Assembly (NCBI GenBank): GCA_028281005.1
Contig: JANQKS010000026.1
Coordinates: forward strand, 69,300 to 109,428
DNA length: 40,129 nucleotides
Direction: 5' to 3'
Source of the DNA: Pseudomonadales bacterium
Lineage (GTDB): Bacteria > Pseudomonadota > Gammaproteobacteria > Pseudomonadales > Azotimanducaceae
Made by a program: the position numbers and the translations under genes. Positions 9,002-18,156 of this stretch are shown here, piece after piece; the first letter of the stretch is position 1, and each line of letters starts with the position of its first letter. The notes under the pieces are model-generated. The model was not told the origin of the DNA and did no database searches. It was given only the letters and a program-made list of their open reading frames with translations.

Positions 9002-10723
9002 TCACACAGTCGTTTGATCTAGCATTTGATCCAGCACTTGATCCAGTACCGCGTCCAGCGACACTTCCGTGGCTTCGGCCGCACCGCGTGCTTTAAACTC
9101 CACTACGCCGTTTTTTAACCCGCGATCACCCACCACAATACGGTAGGGGATGCCAATGAGATCCGCCTCGGCAAATTTAACGCCGGGCCGTTCGTCGCGA
9201 TCGTCCAGCAACACTTCAAGGCCGCGTTCGCCTGCGGCGCTGTACAATTGGTCGGCTGCGGCTTGTACAGCGTCGGACTTGTGATAGTTCAATGCGATCA
9301 CGTGCAGTTGAAACGGAGCCAAAGGCAGCGGCCAAGCGATCCCGTCAGCGTCGTGATTCTGCTCAATCACCGCTGCTACCAGGCGGGTGACGCCCATACC
9401 GTAACAGCCCATCGTCGGGGTGAGGCTTTGGCCGTCCTGGTCCAAAACGTTGGCGTCCATGGCCGCACTGTATACCGTACCCAGCTGAAATATGTGACCC
9501 ACTTCAATTCCCTTCAAGAATTTGAGCTCACCCTGTCCATCGGGTGCAGGATCACCTTCCATGACATTGCGCGCGTCCACAATTTGCGCATCCTCCAGAT
9601 CGACATCGCGCACCCAATTCACACCCGCTAAGTGTTTACCGTCAACGTTGGCACCGCAGACAAAATCGCTGATGGCGGCTGCCTCGCGATCCACCAGGTA
9701 GGGAATTTTACTGTTTACCGGCCCGATTGATCCGGGCTGAGTGCCGGTGGCGGCGATGATCTCGTCGTCGCTGGCAAAGGCAAACGGCTGGGCAACCCCG
9801 GGTAGTTTGCCGGCCTTTATTTCATTGAGCTCGTGATCACCGCGCAGGATGATGGCCAACGGTCCGTCTATGCCGCGCACGATAAGCGTTTTTATCGTGC
9901 GATCAGCGGTCATGTCCAATAGTTCACACACCGCAGTGATGGTTTTTTGTTCAGGTGTGTCCACCTCGTGCATGGTTTCGCTGGGTTCGGCGCGCGTCTG
10001 TGGTGGTGCAGACTCTGCTTTTTCCAGATTCGCCGCATAGGGTCCAGCGGATGCATAAACGATGGTGTCTTCACCCGAGGCGGCCAACACATGAAATTCG
10101 TGAGAGTTGGCGCCACCGATGTTGCCGGTGTCCGCCTCCACTGCACGATAGTCCAAACCCATACGCGTGAGGATGCGGCTGTAGCAGTTGTACATGTCCT
10201 GATATGTGGCATCAAACGAAGCTTGGTCGGCATGAAAGGAGTAGCCGTCTTTCATGGTGAATTCCCGCGCGCGCATGACGCCGAACCGTGGCCGGCGCTC
10301 GTCGCGAAACTTCGTTTGAATTTGATAGTAGTTTACCGGCAGCTCTTTATAGCTTTGGATTTCGCGACGAAACAGGTCGGTGATGACTTCTTCATGTGTG
10401 GGGCCGAGGCAAAAATCCCGCTCATGCCGGTCTTGCAGGCGTAACATCTCCGGACCCATTTTTTCCCAGCGGCCCGAGTCTTGCCAAAGCTCCGCGGGTT
10501 GCACCACCGGCATTAGGACTTCTTGCGCGCCGCTGGCATTCATTTCTTCGCGGATAATTGTCTCGATTTTGCGTAACACACGTAAACCCAGCGGTAGCCA
10601 GGTGTATAAACCGCTTGCGAGTTGGCGCATCACACCTGCGCGCAGCATGAGCTTGTGACTGATGACCTCAGCGTCGGCTGGGTCTTCTTTCATGGTGGGA
10701 AGCAGTAGTTTTGATTGCCGCAT
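9002..10723 (-). CDS. proS: Prolyl-tRNA synthetase
   Basis: A 573-residue class II synthetase that charges tRNA-Pro, close in length to the 572-residue E. coli enzyme. It opens [20 protein letters not shown], followed by motif 1 ([18 protein letters not shown]), motif 2 around [17 protein letters not shown], the YbaK-like editing insertion, and motif 3 [14 protein letters not shown] chose the ATG at 10723; the frame is open for 14 more codons upstream but these do not match the family. The C-terminus is odd: it ends with four-residue repeats ([13 protein letters not shown]) encoded by four 12-bp tandem units, apparently added after the normal anticodon-binding domain. The gene is downstream of the HU-like gene, separated by a terminator. 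Confidence 0.96.
   Translation of the reverse strand: MRQSKLLLPTMKEDPADAEVISHKLMLRAGVMRQLASGLYTWLPLGLRVLRKIETIIREEMNASGAQEVLMPVVQPAELWQDSGRWEKMGPEMLRLQDRHERDFCLGPTHEEVITDLFRREIQSYKELPVNYYQIQTKFRDERRPRFGVMRAREFTMKDGYSFHADQASFDATYQDMYNCYSRILTRMGLDYRAVEADTGNIGGANSHEFHVLAASGEDTIVYASAGPYAANLEKAESAPPQTRAEPSETMHEVDTPEQKTITAVCELLDMTADRTIKTLIVRGIDGPLAIILRGDHELNEIKAGKLPGVAQPFAFASDDEIIAATGTQPGSIGPVNSKIPYLVDREAAAISDFVCGANVDGKHLAGVNWVRDVDLEDAQIVDARNVMEGDPAPDGQGELKFLKGIEVGHIFQLGTVYSAAMDANVLDQDGQSLTPTMGCYGMGVTRLVAAVIEQNHDADGIAWPLPLAPFQLHVIALNYHKSDAVQAAADQLYSAAGERGLEVLLDDRDERPGVKFAEADLIGIPYRIVVGDRGLKNGVVEFKARGAAEATEVSLDAVLDQVLDQMLDQTTV
9013..9060 (-). repeat. Four 12-bp tandem units at the 3' end of proS
   Basis: On the plus strand the units are TTTGATCTAGCA (9013), TTTGATCCAGCA (9025), CTTGATCCAGTA (9037) and the weaker CCGCGTCCAGCG (9049). 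They keep the reading frame and encode the repeated LDQ tail of the synthetase. Similar short arrays recur at other gene boundaries in the window. Confidence 0.85.
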
Positions 10724-10771
10724 GATGGTTCCAAAAGTCTGGCGGTGTCTTAAGCCTAAGATCATCAGGCC

Positions 10772-10805
10772 AAAAAAAAGGGCCGTCTGTGTCCAAACGG
10801 CCCTT
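10772..10805 (-). terminator. Rho-independent terminator of the HU-like gene
   Basis: The stem is AAGGGCCGT (10778-10786) paired with ACGGCCCTT (10797-10805) around a 10-base loop. On the minus strand it is followed by a run of eight T residues (A run at 10772-10779). It lies 21 bp after the stop of the HU-like gene and 49 bp upstream of proS, so it separates the two transcripts. Confidence 0.9.
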
Positions 10806-10826
10806 ATTCTAAGCGTTATCGGATTT

Positions 10827-11288
10827 CTAGATCATATCCTTTAGCTTTTTCAGTGCCGTTACGCGTACACGTGTGGTCGCCGGCTTGGCCGGGATCACAA
10901 TTTCTTCACCGGTAGCGGGGTTGCGACCCATACGCTTCTTGGTGGCTGGACGCTTGGCTGCTTTAATTTTCAGCAAACCGGGCAAGGTAAATTCACCAAC
11001 AGCACGCTTACGGATGTGACGCTCGATCAGAGATTCAAGTTCATCTAATACAGCCCCGACTTGTGCACGGCTCAGATCGGTGTTGGTAGCAATTTCATTC
11101 AAGATGGCGGTTTTTGTCATCTTGGCGGTAACTGCGGTCTTTTTCTTCACTGCAGGCGCTGCAGCTTTCCTAGCGGGTGCTTTTTTCTTAGCTGGCGCCT
11201 TTTTCTTTGCAGGTGCTTTTTTCTTCGCGGGAGCTTTTTTCTTTGCAGGTGCTTTCTTCTTCGCGGGGGCTTTCTTACGAGTTGCCAT
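10827..11288 (-). CDS. HU/IHF-family DNA-binding protein with lysine-rich repeat extension
   Basis: A 153-residue nucleoid protein in two parts. Residues 1-55 are extremely basic and low-complexity: MATRKK, then five copies of APAKKK, then APARKA and a further Ala/Lys stretch, resembling the tails of histone H1 and of AlgP. Residues 58-153 are an HU fold starting [23 protein letters not shown] and including the arm region [24 protein letters not shown]. The family binds and bends DNA non-specifically; the tail would add electrostatic DNA compaction. The tail is coded by an 18-bp tandem repeat (11163-11270), so its length may vary between strains. The start is supported by AAGGA eight bases upstream. 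A strong terminator follows. HU proteins with such tails are known in other proteobacteria. Confidence 0.92.
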   Translation of the reverse strand: MATRKKAPAKKKAPAKKKAPAKKKAPAKKKAPAKKKAPARKAAAPAVKKKTAVTAKMTKTAILNEIATNTDLSRAQVGAVLDELESLIERHIRKRAVGEFTLPGLLKIKAAKRPATKKRMGRNPATGEEIVIPAKPATTRVRVTALKKLKDMI

Positions 11289-11295
11289 TAACTAG

Positions 11296-11703
11296 TCCTT
11301 TTAGTCAGATTTAAACAGCGCAATTCCTCGCTCCTTGACCTGCCAGCCGCGAAGGCGGTGCTGGTTCAAGAGGGGTTTCGCAACGTCTCTCAAACTCTGA
11401 ATCAGCCGAATCACAAGACTTTGTGCAACAATCTCAGACCAATCACAAAACGAAGACCAAAATTTGCACTAATTCTGTGCTTTTTGTTCGCCAATTACTT
11501 GTTAATTTACTGCTAACAATTCAGCGAACACAAAAATGTCTTTTGATTTGGTTGATTCGGAACATCAGCGTCTGATGTCCGCGCTTTATAGCCCATAGGA
11601 CGGGCCCTGCGCAACAAAAAGTCACAAAATCACTGTATTTTTATTGGTTTTTTTAAGATCATGCGCCGCTCGTTTGAGCAGTGCGTGTTTGAGACAGAGA
11701 AAA
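11296..11703. promoter_or_regulatory. AT-rich divergent control region between the HU-like gene and fmdB
   Basis: About 400 bp without a gene, clearly richer in A+T than the flanks. It holds a nested dyad at 11485-11530, with outer arms TGTTCGC/GCGAACA and inner arms TTGTTA/TAACAA, and a perfect short hairpin at 11562-11578, ACATCAG-CGT-CTGATGT. A GC-rich imperfect hairpin (CCAGC at 11343, GCTGG at 11360) would fall in the 5' leader of the HU-like mRNA. These could be operators or mRNA structures. I could not settle on convincing -35/-10 pairs for either direction. Confidence 0.45.
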
Positions 11704-12000
11704 ATGCCGATCTATGAGTACAAATGCGACAATTGCGGTCACGAACTGGAGGCTTTTCAGAAGCTCAGTGACGATCCGCTGGTCACCTGTCCGCAGTGCC
11801 AAGCAGATGCTTTAATCAAGAAGGTATCTGCCGCCGGTTTTCGCCTGAAAGGCGGTGGCTGGTATGAAACAGACTTTAAATCCGGCAAAAAGAAAAACGT
11901 TGCCGGCAGCGAAAGCTCATCAAGCAGTTCAGAGTCGTCGAGTTCGTCCAGTTCCGGTTCGGATTCAAGTTCAAGCAGCAGCTCCTCGAGCAGCGACTGA
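11704..12000 (+). CDS. FmdB-family zinc ribbon protein with serine-rich tail
   Basis: A 98-residue protein. The first 55 residues form the FmdB (CxxC_CXXC_SSSS) zinc ribbon: MPIYEYKCDNCGHELE and later LVTCPQCQADALIKKVS provide four zinc-binding cysteines, followed by FRLKGGGWYETDFK. The last 35 residues are almost all serine with a few Glu, Gly and Asp, a low-complexity tail typical of the family. FmdB was named as a putative regulator of formamidase, but most members have no proven role. The gene stands just upstream of aspS, a conserved arrangement in gammaproteobacteria, and probably shares its transcript (59 bp gap). The ATG at 11704 is preceded by GAGACAGAGA. Confidence 0.9.
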   Translation: MPIYEYKCDNCGHELEAFQKLSDDPLVTCPQCQADALIKKVSAAGFRLKGGGWYETDFKSGKKKNVAGSESSSSSSESSSSSSSGSDSSSSSSSSSSD

Positions 12001-12059
12001 TCTGTCGGACGCAACCGTCTTCGCGCCTTCGCGCGGGGGAAACATGACAAGGTAAACGC

Positions 12060-13844
12060 ATGCGTAGTCATTATTGTGGGGAAATCAACGCATCGCACAT
12101 CGATGCGCAGGTTGAGGTTTGCGGATGGGTGCATCGCCGTCGTGATCACGGCGGCGTGATCTTTTTGGATTTACGCGACCGCACCGGCATTGTGCAGGTG
12201 GTTTACGACCCTGACACCGAAGACAGTTTTGCCACCGCGGACCGTGTGCGCAATGAATATGTGTTGCGCGCCCGCGGTCGTGTGCGCGCGCGTCCGGAAG
12301 GCACCGTTAATCCTGACATGGCAACCGGGGAGATCGAAATTCTAGGTAAAGACCTGGAAATCCTGAATGTCGCCCAAACCCCGCCTTTCCAGCTGGATGA
12401 ACATTCCGAGGCGGGTGAAGACGTGCGTTTGAAGTTTCGTTACATGGACTTACGCCGTCCTGAAATGCAGGAACGCATGCGTACGCGCGCCGTCATCACC
12501 AGTCGCGTACGTGACTATTTGGAGCAAGCCGGCTATTGGGAAATTGAAACGCCCACCTTGTCGCGAGCGACACCCGAGGGCGCGCGTGATTATCTAGTGC
12601 CGTCGCGAACCCACCCAGGTCAGTTTTTTGCGCTACCCCAGTCGCCACAGGTATACAAGCAGTTGCTGATGATGTCTGGCATGGATAAGTACTACCAGAT
12701 TGCGCGCTGTTATCGCGATGAGGATCTGCGCGCGGACCGCCAGCCGGAATTTACCCAAATTGATATCGAAGCTTCGTTTGTCAGTCAGCAAGATGTGATG
12801 GAACTCACCGAGCATATGTTGCGCGGCCTGTTTAACGATGTGTTAGACGTGGAACTTGGTGCGTTCCCAGTGCTTAGCTGGAGCGAAGCCATGCGTGATT
12901 ACGGCAGTGATCGCCCCGATCTGCGCAACCCCTTAAAGCTGATCGACATCGCCGACCTTATGGGTGAGGTGGAGTTTAAAGTGTTTAACGGTCCAGCCAA
13001 CGACCCGCAAGGGCGTGTCGTGGCATTGCGCGCACCGGGGGGCGGGGAGATGCCACGCCGGGTCATTGATGAACTGACGGAATTTGTCGGCCGCTACGGC
13101 GCAAAAGGTTTGGCTTACATTAAAGTCAACGATCTCAACAAAGGTGCGGCCGGCCTGCAGTCGCCGATCCTTAAATTTTTGCCGGAAGACGTGACCCTTA
13201 AAGTATTAAAGCGCGTGGGTGCAGAAAACGGCGACGTGGTCTTTTTTGGTGCGGATAAAACCTCTGTGGTTAACGATTCTATGGGCGCCCTACGCAATGA
13301 ACTGGGTGCCCAGCTGGAGATGATTGCGCCGGGTTATGCGCCATGCTGGGTGGTGGATTGGCCGATGTTTGCGGAAAACAAAGACGGCACGTTAGGGGCC
13401 GAGCATCACCCCTTTACTCAACCAACCTGCACCCCGGACGCATTGCTGGCTGAGCCGCTAGCGGCCAAAGCCGCGGCTTATGACGTAGTGCTAAACGGTT
13501 ATGAGCTAGGTGGAGGCTCGCTGCGTATCCACGACCAACAAATGCAAGCCGCGGTATTCGAAGCTTTACAAATGGGGCAGGAAGCCCAGTCCAAATTTGG
13601 TTTCTTGTTAGACGCGCTGCAGTATGGTTGCCCACCCCACGGCGGGATTGCCCTGGGTATGGATCGACTGGTGATGTTGATGACCCATACCCAGTCCATT
13701 CGCGACGTCATCGCATTTCCGAAGACGCAAACAGCCGCTTGCCTTATGATGGCGGCTCCCAGTCCGGTGGATGAACACCAGCTGCGGGAATTGCACATAC
13801 GACGCCGCGATCCCGTTGCCCCAACCGGGCAGGCTGATAACTAG
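12060..13844 (+). CDS. aspS: Aspartyl-tRNA synthetase, probably non-discriminating (Asp/Asn) type
   Basis: A 594-residue bacterial-type class II synthetase. The OB-fold anticodon-binding domain spans about residues 1-105, the catalytic core has [27 protein letters not shown] (motif 2 region) and [13 protein letters not shown] (motif 3), and the GAD insertion lies in between. It attaches aspartate to tRNA-Asp. Two positions in the anticodon-binding domain, His30 (after RRRD) and Gly81 (in RPEGTVN), match the residues reported for the non-discriminating Pseudomonas aeruginosa enzyme rather than the Leu and Lys of E. coli. Such enzymes also charge tRNA-Asn with Asp, which GatCAB then amidates. 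This is inference from two residues; the rest of the genome would decide. Confidence 0.96.
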   Translation: MRSHYCGEINASHIDAQVEVCGWVHRRRDHGGVIFLDLRDRTGIVQVVYDPDTEDSFATADRVRNEYVLRARGRVRARPEGTVNPDMATGEIEILGKDLEILNVAQTPPFQLDEHSEAGEDVRLKFRYMDLRRPEMQERMRTRAVITSRVRDYLEQAGYWEIETPTLSRATPEGARDYLVPSRTHPGQFFALPQSPQVYKQLLMMSGMDKYYQIARCYRDEDLRADRQPEFTQIDIEASFVSQQDVMELTEHMLRGLFNDVLDVELGAFPVLSWSEAMRDYGSDRPDLRNPLKLIDIADLMGEVEFKVFNGPANDPQGRVVALRAPGGGEMPRRVIDELTEFVGRYGAKGLAYIKVNDLNKGAAGLQSPILKFLPEDVTLKVLKRVGAENGDVVFFGADKTSVVNDSMGALRNELGAQLEMIAPGYAPCWVVDWPMFAENKDGTLGAEHHPFTQPTCTPDALLAEPLAAKAAAYDVVLNGYELGGGSLRIHDQQMQAAVFEALQMGQEAQSKFGFLLDALQYGCPPHGGIALGMDRLVMLMTHTQSIRDVIAFPKTQTAACLMMAAPSPVDEHQLRELHIRRRDPVAPTGQADN

Positions 13845-13864
13845 TCGAGCACGCATAGAAGACC

Positions 13865-13930
13865 ACTGAAGGATCACTAGAGGATCACTGGTGGACCAGT
13901 AGAGGTTCACTAGAGGATGAGTAGAGGACG
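13865..13930 (+). repeat. Six-copy 11-bp tandem repeat in the yebC leader
   Basis: Between aspS and yebC there are six consecutive 11-bp units with the consensus ACTAGAGGATC: ACTGAAGGATC, ACTAGAGGATC, ACTGGTGGACC, AGTAGAGGTTC, ACTAGAGGATG and AGTAGAGGACG. A weaker seventh copy may precede them at 13854. Each of the AGAGG-type units resembles a Shine-Dalgarno site; the last (AGAGGA, 13923-13928) lies about nine bases before the yebC ATG and probably serves as the real one. Confidence 0.88.
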
Positions 13931-13937
13931 TTAACCG

Positions 13938-14675
13938 ATGGCCGGCCACAGTAAATGGGCAAACATCAAGCACCGCAAGGCTGCGCAGGACAAAAAGCGC
14001 GGCAAGTTGTACACCAAGATCATTCGAGAGATCACCGTTGCCGCGCGGCTTGGCGGTGGTGATACCAACGACAATCCTCGCCTGCGCGCGGCGGTGGACA
14101 AGGCGCTTGCAGCAAACATGCCGAAAGACACCATTGAGCGTGCCGTGCAGCGGGGCGCGGGCGGTGGCGAAGGCGCCGATGTAGAAGAGCTGGTGTACGA
14201 AGGGTACGGTCCCGGCGGTGTGGCCATTTTGGTGGAAGCCATGACCGACAACCGCAATCGCACGGTGGCGGAAGTGCGCCACGCCTTTTCTAAAGCGGGC
14301 GGCAACTTGGGCACCGACGGTTCCGTGGCTTACCTATTTACCCGCCAGGGTATTATCAGTTTTGCACCGGGTGCCGACGAAGAGCAGATCATGGATGTGG
14401 CGTTGGAGGCGGGTGCGGAAGACATAGATGCCGAGGACGATGGCGCCATCTCGGTGACGACACCTTGGGAAACGGTGACGGAGGTGGTGCGGGCTTTAGC
14501 TACTGCGGATCTCACCCCAGACCATTCCGAGGTGACCATGGTGGCCTCGACCACCACTGAGTGTGATGATGACACGGCACAGAAAGTGCTGCGTTTGATA
14601 GATGCCTTAGAAGAACTGGACGACGTCCAGGAGGTCTACAGCAACGGTGAATTCCCCGCCAGCGCCTACGAATGA
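13938..14675 (+). CDS. yebC: YebC/PmpR-family transcriptional/translational regulator
   Basis: A 245-residue protein of the YebC family, typical length. It starts [20 protein letters not shown] and contains [17 protein letters not shown] and [23 protein letters not shown], all highly conserved. Members bind DNA (PmpR of Pseudomonas, which represses quinolone signalling) or act on ribosomes during difficult peptide bonds (human TACO1 and recent bacterial work). The position between aspS and ruvC is conserved. The leader is made of 11-bp tandem repeats with SD-like cores. The stop codon overlaps an ATG (14672) that could in principle start an N-terminally longer RuvC. Confidence 0.95.
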   Translation: MAGHSKWANIKHRKAAQDKKRGKLYTKIIREITVAARLGGGDTNDNPRLRAAVDKALAANMPKDTIERAVQRGAGGGEGADVEELVYEGYGPGGVAILVEAMTDNRNRTVAEVRHAFSKAGGNLGTDGSVAYLFTRQGIISFAPGADEEQIMDVALEAGAEDIDAEDDGAISVTTPWETVTEVVRALATADLTPDHSEVTMVASTTTECDDDTAQKVLRLIDALEELDDVQEVYSNGEFPASAYE

Positions 14676-14725
14676 CCCATCTTGCGGGCGTACCGTCGCC
14701 AGCGGTGGGCGTGTGCCTGCGCCGT

Positions 14726-15211
14726 ATGTCTGATACGCGGCGCGTGCTGGGCATCGACCCGGGTTCGCGGCTCACCGGCTATGGCGTTTTGGAGGTGCAT
14801 CGCAATCGCGCGTCATACCTCGCCAGCGGCTGTATCCGCACCGAAAGGGCGGCCGTGCCGGCACGCCTCGGTGATATCTACCGCGGCGTGGCTGATCTGA
14901 TTCAACAGTACCAACCCGATGAGTTTGCGATCGAAAATGTGTTTATGGCGAGAAATGCGCAGTCTGCGCTTAAGCTTGGCCAAGCGCGCGGGGTCGCCAT
15001 TGCGGCGGCGGTGGCGGCGGAATTACCCATATACGAATATGCCGCGCGGCAAGTGAAACTAGCGGTGGTGGGGAGCGGCCGCGCCAACAAAGAGCAGGTA
15101 CAACACATGGTGCAGGTCTTACTAGATTTGTCGGGGCAACCCCAAGCGGATGCTGCGGATGCCCTTGCCATTGCGGTGTGCCACGTCAATACTGCAACGG
15201 CTGAGATATGA
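14726..15211 (+). CDS. ruvC: Crossover junction endodeoxyribonuclease RuvC
   Basis: A 161-residue Holliday-junction resolvase, cutting junctions symmetrically together with RuvAB. It starts [20 protein letters not shown], with the first catalytic aspartate Asp10, then the catalytic glutamate in [20 protein letters not shown] and the acidic residues of [14 protein letters not shown] near the C-terminus. An in-frame ATG at 14672, overlapping the yebC stop as ATGA, would add 18 residues that do not match the family; I prefer the ATG at 14726, although the overlap may still serve translational coupling. Part of the ruvC-ruvA-ruvB recombination unit. Confidence 0.94.
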   Translation: MSDTRRVLGIDPGSRLTGYGVLEVHRNRASYLASGCIRTERAAVPARLGDIYRGVADLIQQYQPDEFAIENVFMARNAQSALKLGQARGVAIAAAVAAELPIYEYAARQVKLAVVGSGRANKEQVQHMVQVLLDLSGQPQADAADALAIAVCHVNTATAEI

Positions 15212-15249
15212 TCTCTCACGGCAGTACAACCAAGGTTAGGTAATCACCT

Positions 15250-15888
15250 TTGATCGGCAGATTGACCGGTACATTAACGGACAACGACGCAGGCGTGCTG
15301 CTGCTTGACGTCGGCGGCGTTGGCTACGAAGTAGAGGTCTCCGCCGGTGTGTTGCAAGGGCTGCCGCGTGTCGGTGAAGAATTGACCATTCACACCCACT
15401 TTGTGGTGCGCGAAGACGCACAACTCCTCTACGGTTTTGTCTCCAAGGCAGAGCGGGAGTTGTTTCGCGCCTGCATTAAAATCAGCGGAGTGGGGCCAAA
15501 ACTGGGTCTGGCATTGATTTCGTCGCTTGATCTTCAAGCGATGAGCAGCGCGGTGCGCAATAACGATGTCTCCTTGTTAACTAAGGTCCCTGGTGTCGGC
15601 AAAAAGACCGCCGAGCGTTTGCTGGTGGAACTAAAAAATCGGCTTGAAGACCTCAGCGCCAGCAGCGGTGTGGCGCTTAACGTCGTGAGTGTCACCGGCG
15701 CGGACGGGGTCGCTTCCCCATCGGTGGCGGTAGAGGCCGAAGATGCGCTGGTTGCGCTTGGCTATCGAGCGCCTGAAGCCAATCGTGCCGTGGCCATGGC
15801 ATTGCAAAATACCGGCGACGCAGAAGCGTCTGCGGAAGAGTTGGTGCGCTTGGCATTGCGCGGGTTCGCCAAGGCTGGCGGCGCGTAA
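15250..15888 (+). CDS. ruvA: Holliday junction branch migration protein RuvA
   Basis: A 212-residue junction-binding protein that loads RuvB. It begins MIGRLTGTL and has the OB-fold phrase VGGVGYEVEV, the acidic-pin region, and two helix-hairpin-helix motifs (ISGVGPKLGLALIS and VPGVGKKTAERLLVELK), then a flexible linker and the C-terminal RuvB-binding domain EDALVALGYRAPEANRAV. The start codon is TTG at 15250, with AGG about nine bases upstream; no ATG is available at the conserved start. It lies 38 bp after ruvC in the same operon. Confidence 0.95.
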   Translation: MIGRLTGTLTDNDAGVLLLDVGGVGYEVEVSAGVLQGLPRVGEELTIHTHFVVREDAQLLYGFVSKAERELFRACIKISGVGPKLGLALISSLDLQAMSSAVRNNDVSLLTKVPGVGKKTAERLLVELKNRLEDLSASSGVALNVVSVTGADGVASPSVAVEAEDALVALGYRAPEANRAVAMALQNTGDAEASAEELVRLALRGFAKAGGA

Positions 15889-15889
15889 A

Positions 15890-15918
15890 GGGCTAAAAGG
15901 GATTAAAAGGGCTTAAAA
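15890..15918 (+). repeat. Three-copy 9-10-bp tandem repeat in the ruvB leader
   Basis: GGGCTAAAA, GGGATTAAAA and GGGCTTAAAA follow each other directly between the ruvA stop and the ruvB ATG. They fill almost the whole 33-bp gap. No other Shine-Dalgarno is visible, so a G-rich unit may have that role. Confidence 0.75.
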
Positions 15919-15921
15919 CCG

Positions 15922-16995
15922 ATGAGTATTGAACCCGATCGTCTAATTTCCGCCAGCGCTGAGCCGGGTGAGCAGCGTCATGATCACGCCTTGCGGCCGG
16001 TGTCGCTGCACGAATACATCGGCCAGAGTGCGGTTAAAGAACAGATGGATATTTTCATCCGCGCCGCCATTGGCCGCCGCGAAGCCTTGGATCACACTCT
16101 CATTTTCGGCCCGCCGGGCCTAGGCAAAACCACGCTGGCCAACATCGTCGCGCGGGAGATGCATGTTGCAGTTAAATCCACCTCAGGCCCGGTATTAGAA
16201 AAGCCCGGCGACTTGGCCGCCATGCTCACCAATTTAGATGAAGGTGATGTGCTGTTTGTGGACGAAATCCATCGCTTGAGCCCGGTCGTGGAGGAAATCC
16301 TCTATCCGGCGATGGAAGATTTCCAATTGGATATTCTCATTGGAGAAGGTCCCGCGGCGCGGTCGCTGAAATTAGATTTGCCGCCCTTCACGCTGGTGGG
16401 TGCCACCACGCGTGCCGGCCTGCTCACCAGCCCCTTGCGTGATCGTTTTGGCATTGTGCAGCGGCTGGAGTTTTATACTGTTCCCGAGCTGTCGGAAATT
16501 GTCACACGCTCCGCGGCCAAGCTGGGGTTGGGTATAGAAGTGGGTGGGGCGTTGGAAGTAGCGCGGCGCAGCCGTGGCACACCGCGTATTGCCAACCGTC
16601 TGTTGCGTCGGGTCAGAGATTTTGCCGAAGTAAAGGCGGACGGCGTGGTCACCGCAAACATCGCGGATGAAGCGCTCAACCTATTGAAAGTGGACAAAGA
16701 AGGGTTTGACGTCATGGACCGGCGTTTGCTCTCCACCATTGTCGAAAAATTCAGCGGTGGGCCGGTGGGATTGGACGCCTTGTCAGCCTCCATCAGTGAA
16801 GAAAAAGACACCATAGAAGATGTCATCGAACCCTATTTGATACAGCAAGGGTTTATCATGCGCACCCCGCGCGGGCGCGTTGCAACACAGAAGTGTTATC
16901 AACACTTTGGCTTAGAACTGCCCGTGGCAACGTCGGCGGAAGGTACGCCGTCTGGGGGTGGCGATTTAGATCAAGGGCGCTTACTACTGGATTGA
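15922..16995 (+). CDS. ruvB: Holliday junction branch migration DNA helicase RuvB
   Basis: A 357-residue AAA+ motor that drives branch migration with RuvA. Walker A is GPPGLGKTT (residues 63-71), Walker B is VLFVDEIHR, sensor 1 is in [11 protein letters not shown], and the arginine finger region follows in SPLRDRFG. The C-terminal winged-helix domain includes [16 protein letters not shown] and [16 protein letters not shown]. The last 20 residues are a variable Gly/Asp-rich tail. The gene ends 10 bp before tolQ; the ybgC thioesterase gene often found between ruvB and tolQ is absent here. Confidence 0.97.
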   Translation: MSIEPDRLISASAEPGEQRHDHALRPVSLHEYIGQSAVKEQMDIFIRAAIGRREALDHTLIFGPPGLGKTTLANIVAREMHVAVKSTSGPVLEKPGDLAAMLTNLDEGDVLFVDEIHRLSPVVEEILYPAMEDFQLDILIGEGPAARSLKLDLPPFTLVGATTRAGLLTSPLRDRFGIVQRLEFYTVPELSEIVTRSAAKLGLGIEVGGALEVARRSRGTPRIANRLLRRVRDFAEVKADGVVTANIADEALNLLKVDKEGFDVMDRRLLSTIVEKFSGGPVGLDALSASISEEKDTIEDVIEPYLIQQGFIMRTPRGRVATQKCYQHFGLELPVATSAEGTPSGGGDLDQGRLLLD

Positions 16996-17005
16996 GGAGC
17001 CTTAG

Positions 17006-17695
17006 TTGGCAGAACAGCTTTCTATTTATGAATTGATCGCCAATGCCAGCTTGCTGGTGCAACTGGTGATGGCCCTGTTGGTGTTGGCCTCAGTGGTGTC
17101 CTGGGTGATGATTTTCCAACGCTGGTTTTTCCTGCGCCGCGCCTTAGCGGAAGTGGAGACTTTTGAAGACCACTTCTGGTCCGGCATAGACCTGCGCAAG
17201 TTTTATGCAGAGTTAGAACAAGAGGCGGGCTTAAACGGCATTGAGAACATTTTTGTCGCTGGCTTTCGTGAATACACCCGTCTGTCCGAACAAAGCGGCG
17301 CGGATGCCGAAGCCATCATGCAAGGTGTACAGCGCGCCATGCGCGTAGCGCTAAACCGCGAGGAAGGGCGCTTGGAAACCCACCTGCCGTTTTTAGCCAC
17401 TGTAGGATCCACCAGCCCCTATATCGGCTTGTTTGGTACAGTGTGGGGCATCATGAATTCATTCCGCTCCCTGGCCAACATGAGTCAGGCGACATTGGCC
17501 TCGGTTGCGCCGGGTATTTCAGAAGCATTGGTTGCAACGGCCATGGGTTTGTTTGCGGCCATTCCCGCTGTTATCGGCTACAACCGGTTCTCTGCGCGCG
17601 TAGAAGGTCTAATGAAACGTTATGAAGCGTTTTCTGACGAGCTGACCACCATTTTGCACCGCGCCGCTCATAGCCGCGCGCCGGAGACGAGCTGA
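17006..17695 (+). CDS. tolQ: Tol-Pal system proton channel protein TolQ
   Basis: A 229-residue inner membrane protein of the MotA/TolQ/ExbB family. It has three membrane segments (about residues 16-38, 132-156 and 168-190); the second and third carry the conserved phrases LPFLATVGSTSPYIGLFGTVWGIMNSF and GISEALVATAMGLFAAIPAVIGYN. With TolR it forms the proton-driven motor that energises TolA for outer-membrane constriction during division. The start is a TTG at 17006 with GAGGAG six bases upstream. It overlaps tolR by one base (TGATG), so translation is coupled. Confidence 0.96.
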   Translation: MAEQLSIYELIANASLLVQLVMALLVLASVVSWVMIFQRWFFLRRALAEVETFEDHFWSGIDLRKFYAELEQEAGLNGIENIFVAGFREYTRLSEQSGADAEAIMQGVQRAMRVALNREEGRLETHLPFLATVGSTSPYIGLFGTVWGIMNSFRSLANMSQATLASVAPGISEALVATAMGLFAAIPAVIGYNRFSARVEGLMKRYEAFSDELTTILHRAAHSRAPETS

Positions 17696-18129
17696 TGGCA
17701 ACACGTCGAAAACCCATGTCTGAAATCAACGTCGTGCCCTACATCGACGTGATGCTGGTGTTGCTGGTGATTTTTATGGCGACCGCACCTTTGTTAACCC
17801 AAGGTGTGGTGGTCGACCTGCCGGAAGCCCCATCTGAGCCTATAGATGACACCGAAAGTGATCCGTTGGTCGTGTCGATGCGCGAAGACGGCGCCATATT
17901 TATGAACTTGGGTATGCAGGACGCCGACGACGAAGGTACCCGAGTGACCATTTTCTCTTTACAGGAGCAGGCCGGTAAAATTCTGCGAGCGAGAACAGAT
18001 GCGCCGGTCTACATCAAAGCGGACCACCAGCTGGATTACGGCGAAGTGGTGGCGGTGATGACGGTACTGCAAAAAGCGGGGGCGAAGAGCGTAGGGTTGA
18101 TCACCGATCCACCCACCATAGACAGTTAA
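17695..18129 (+). CDS. tolR: Tol-Pal system protein TolR
   Basis: A 144-residue ExbD/TolR protein with one membrane segment (about residues 14-36). The proton-carrying aspartate is Asp18 in EINVVPYIDVMLVLLVIFM. The periplasmic domain ends with VYIKADHQLDYGEVVAVM, conserved in the family. It pairs with TolQ in the proton channel. It overlaps the tolQ stop by one base. A 27-bp gap precedes tolA. Confidence 0.96.
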   Translation: MATRRKPMSEINVVPYIDVMLVLLVIFMATAPLLTQGVVVDLPEAPSEPIDDTESDPLVVSMREDGAIFMNLGMQDADDEGTRVTIFSLQEQAGKILRARTDAPVYIKADHQLDYGEVVAVMTVLQKAGAKSVGLITDPPTIDS

Positions 18130-18156
18130 CCGACGAGGATAGAGCAGGACTCCCCC

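Noticed and set aside
13865-13930. 11-bp repeats as replication-origin iterons or a CRISPR array
   Set aside because: There are no spacers, no replication gene nearby and the array is fully inside the aspS-yebC gap of a chromosomal core operon.
13608-14282. Long minus-strand frame through aspS, the 11-bp repeats and yebC
   Set aside because: It is antisense to two certain genes and its composition mirrors their codons.
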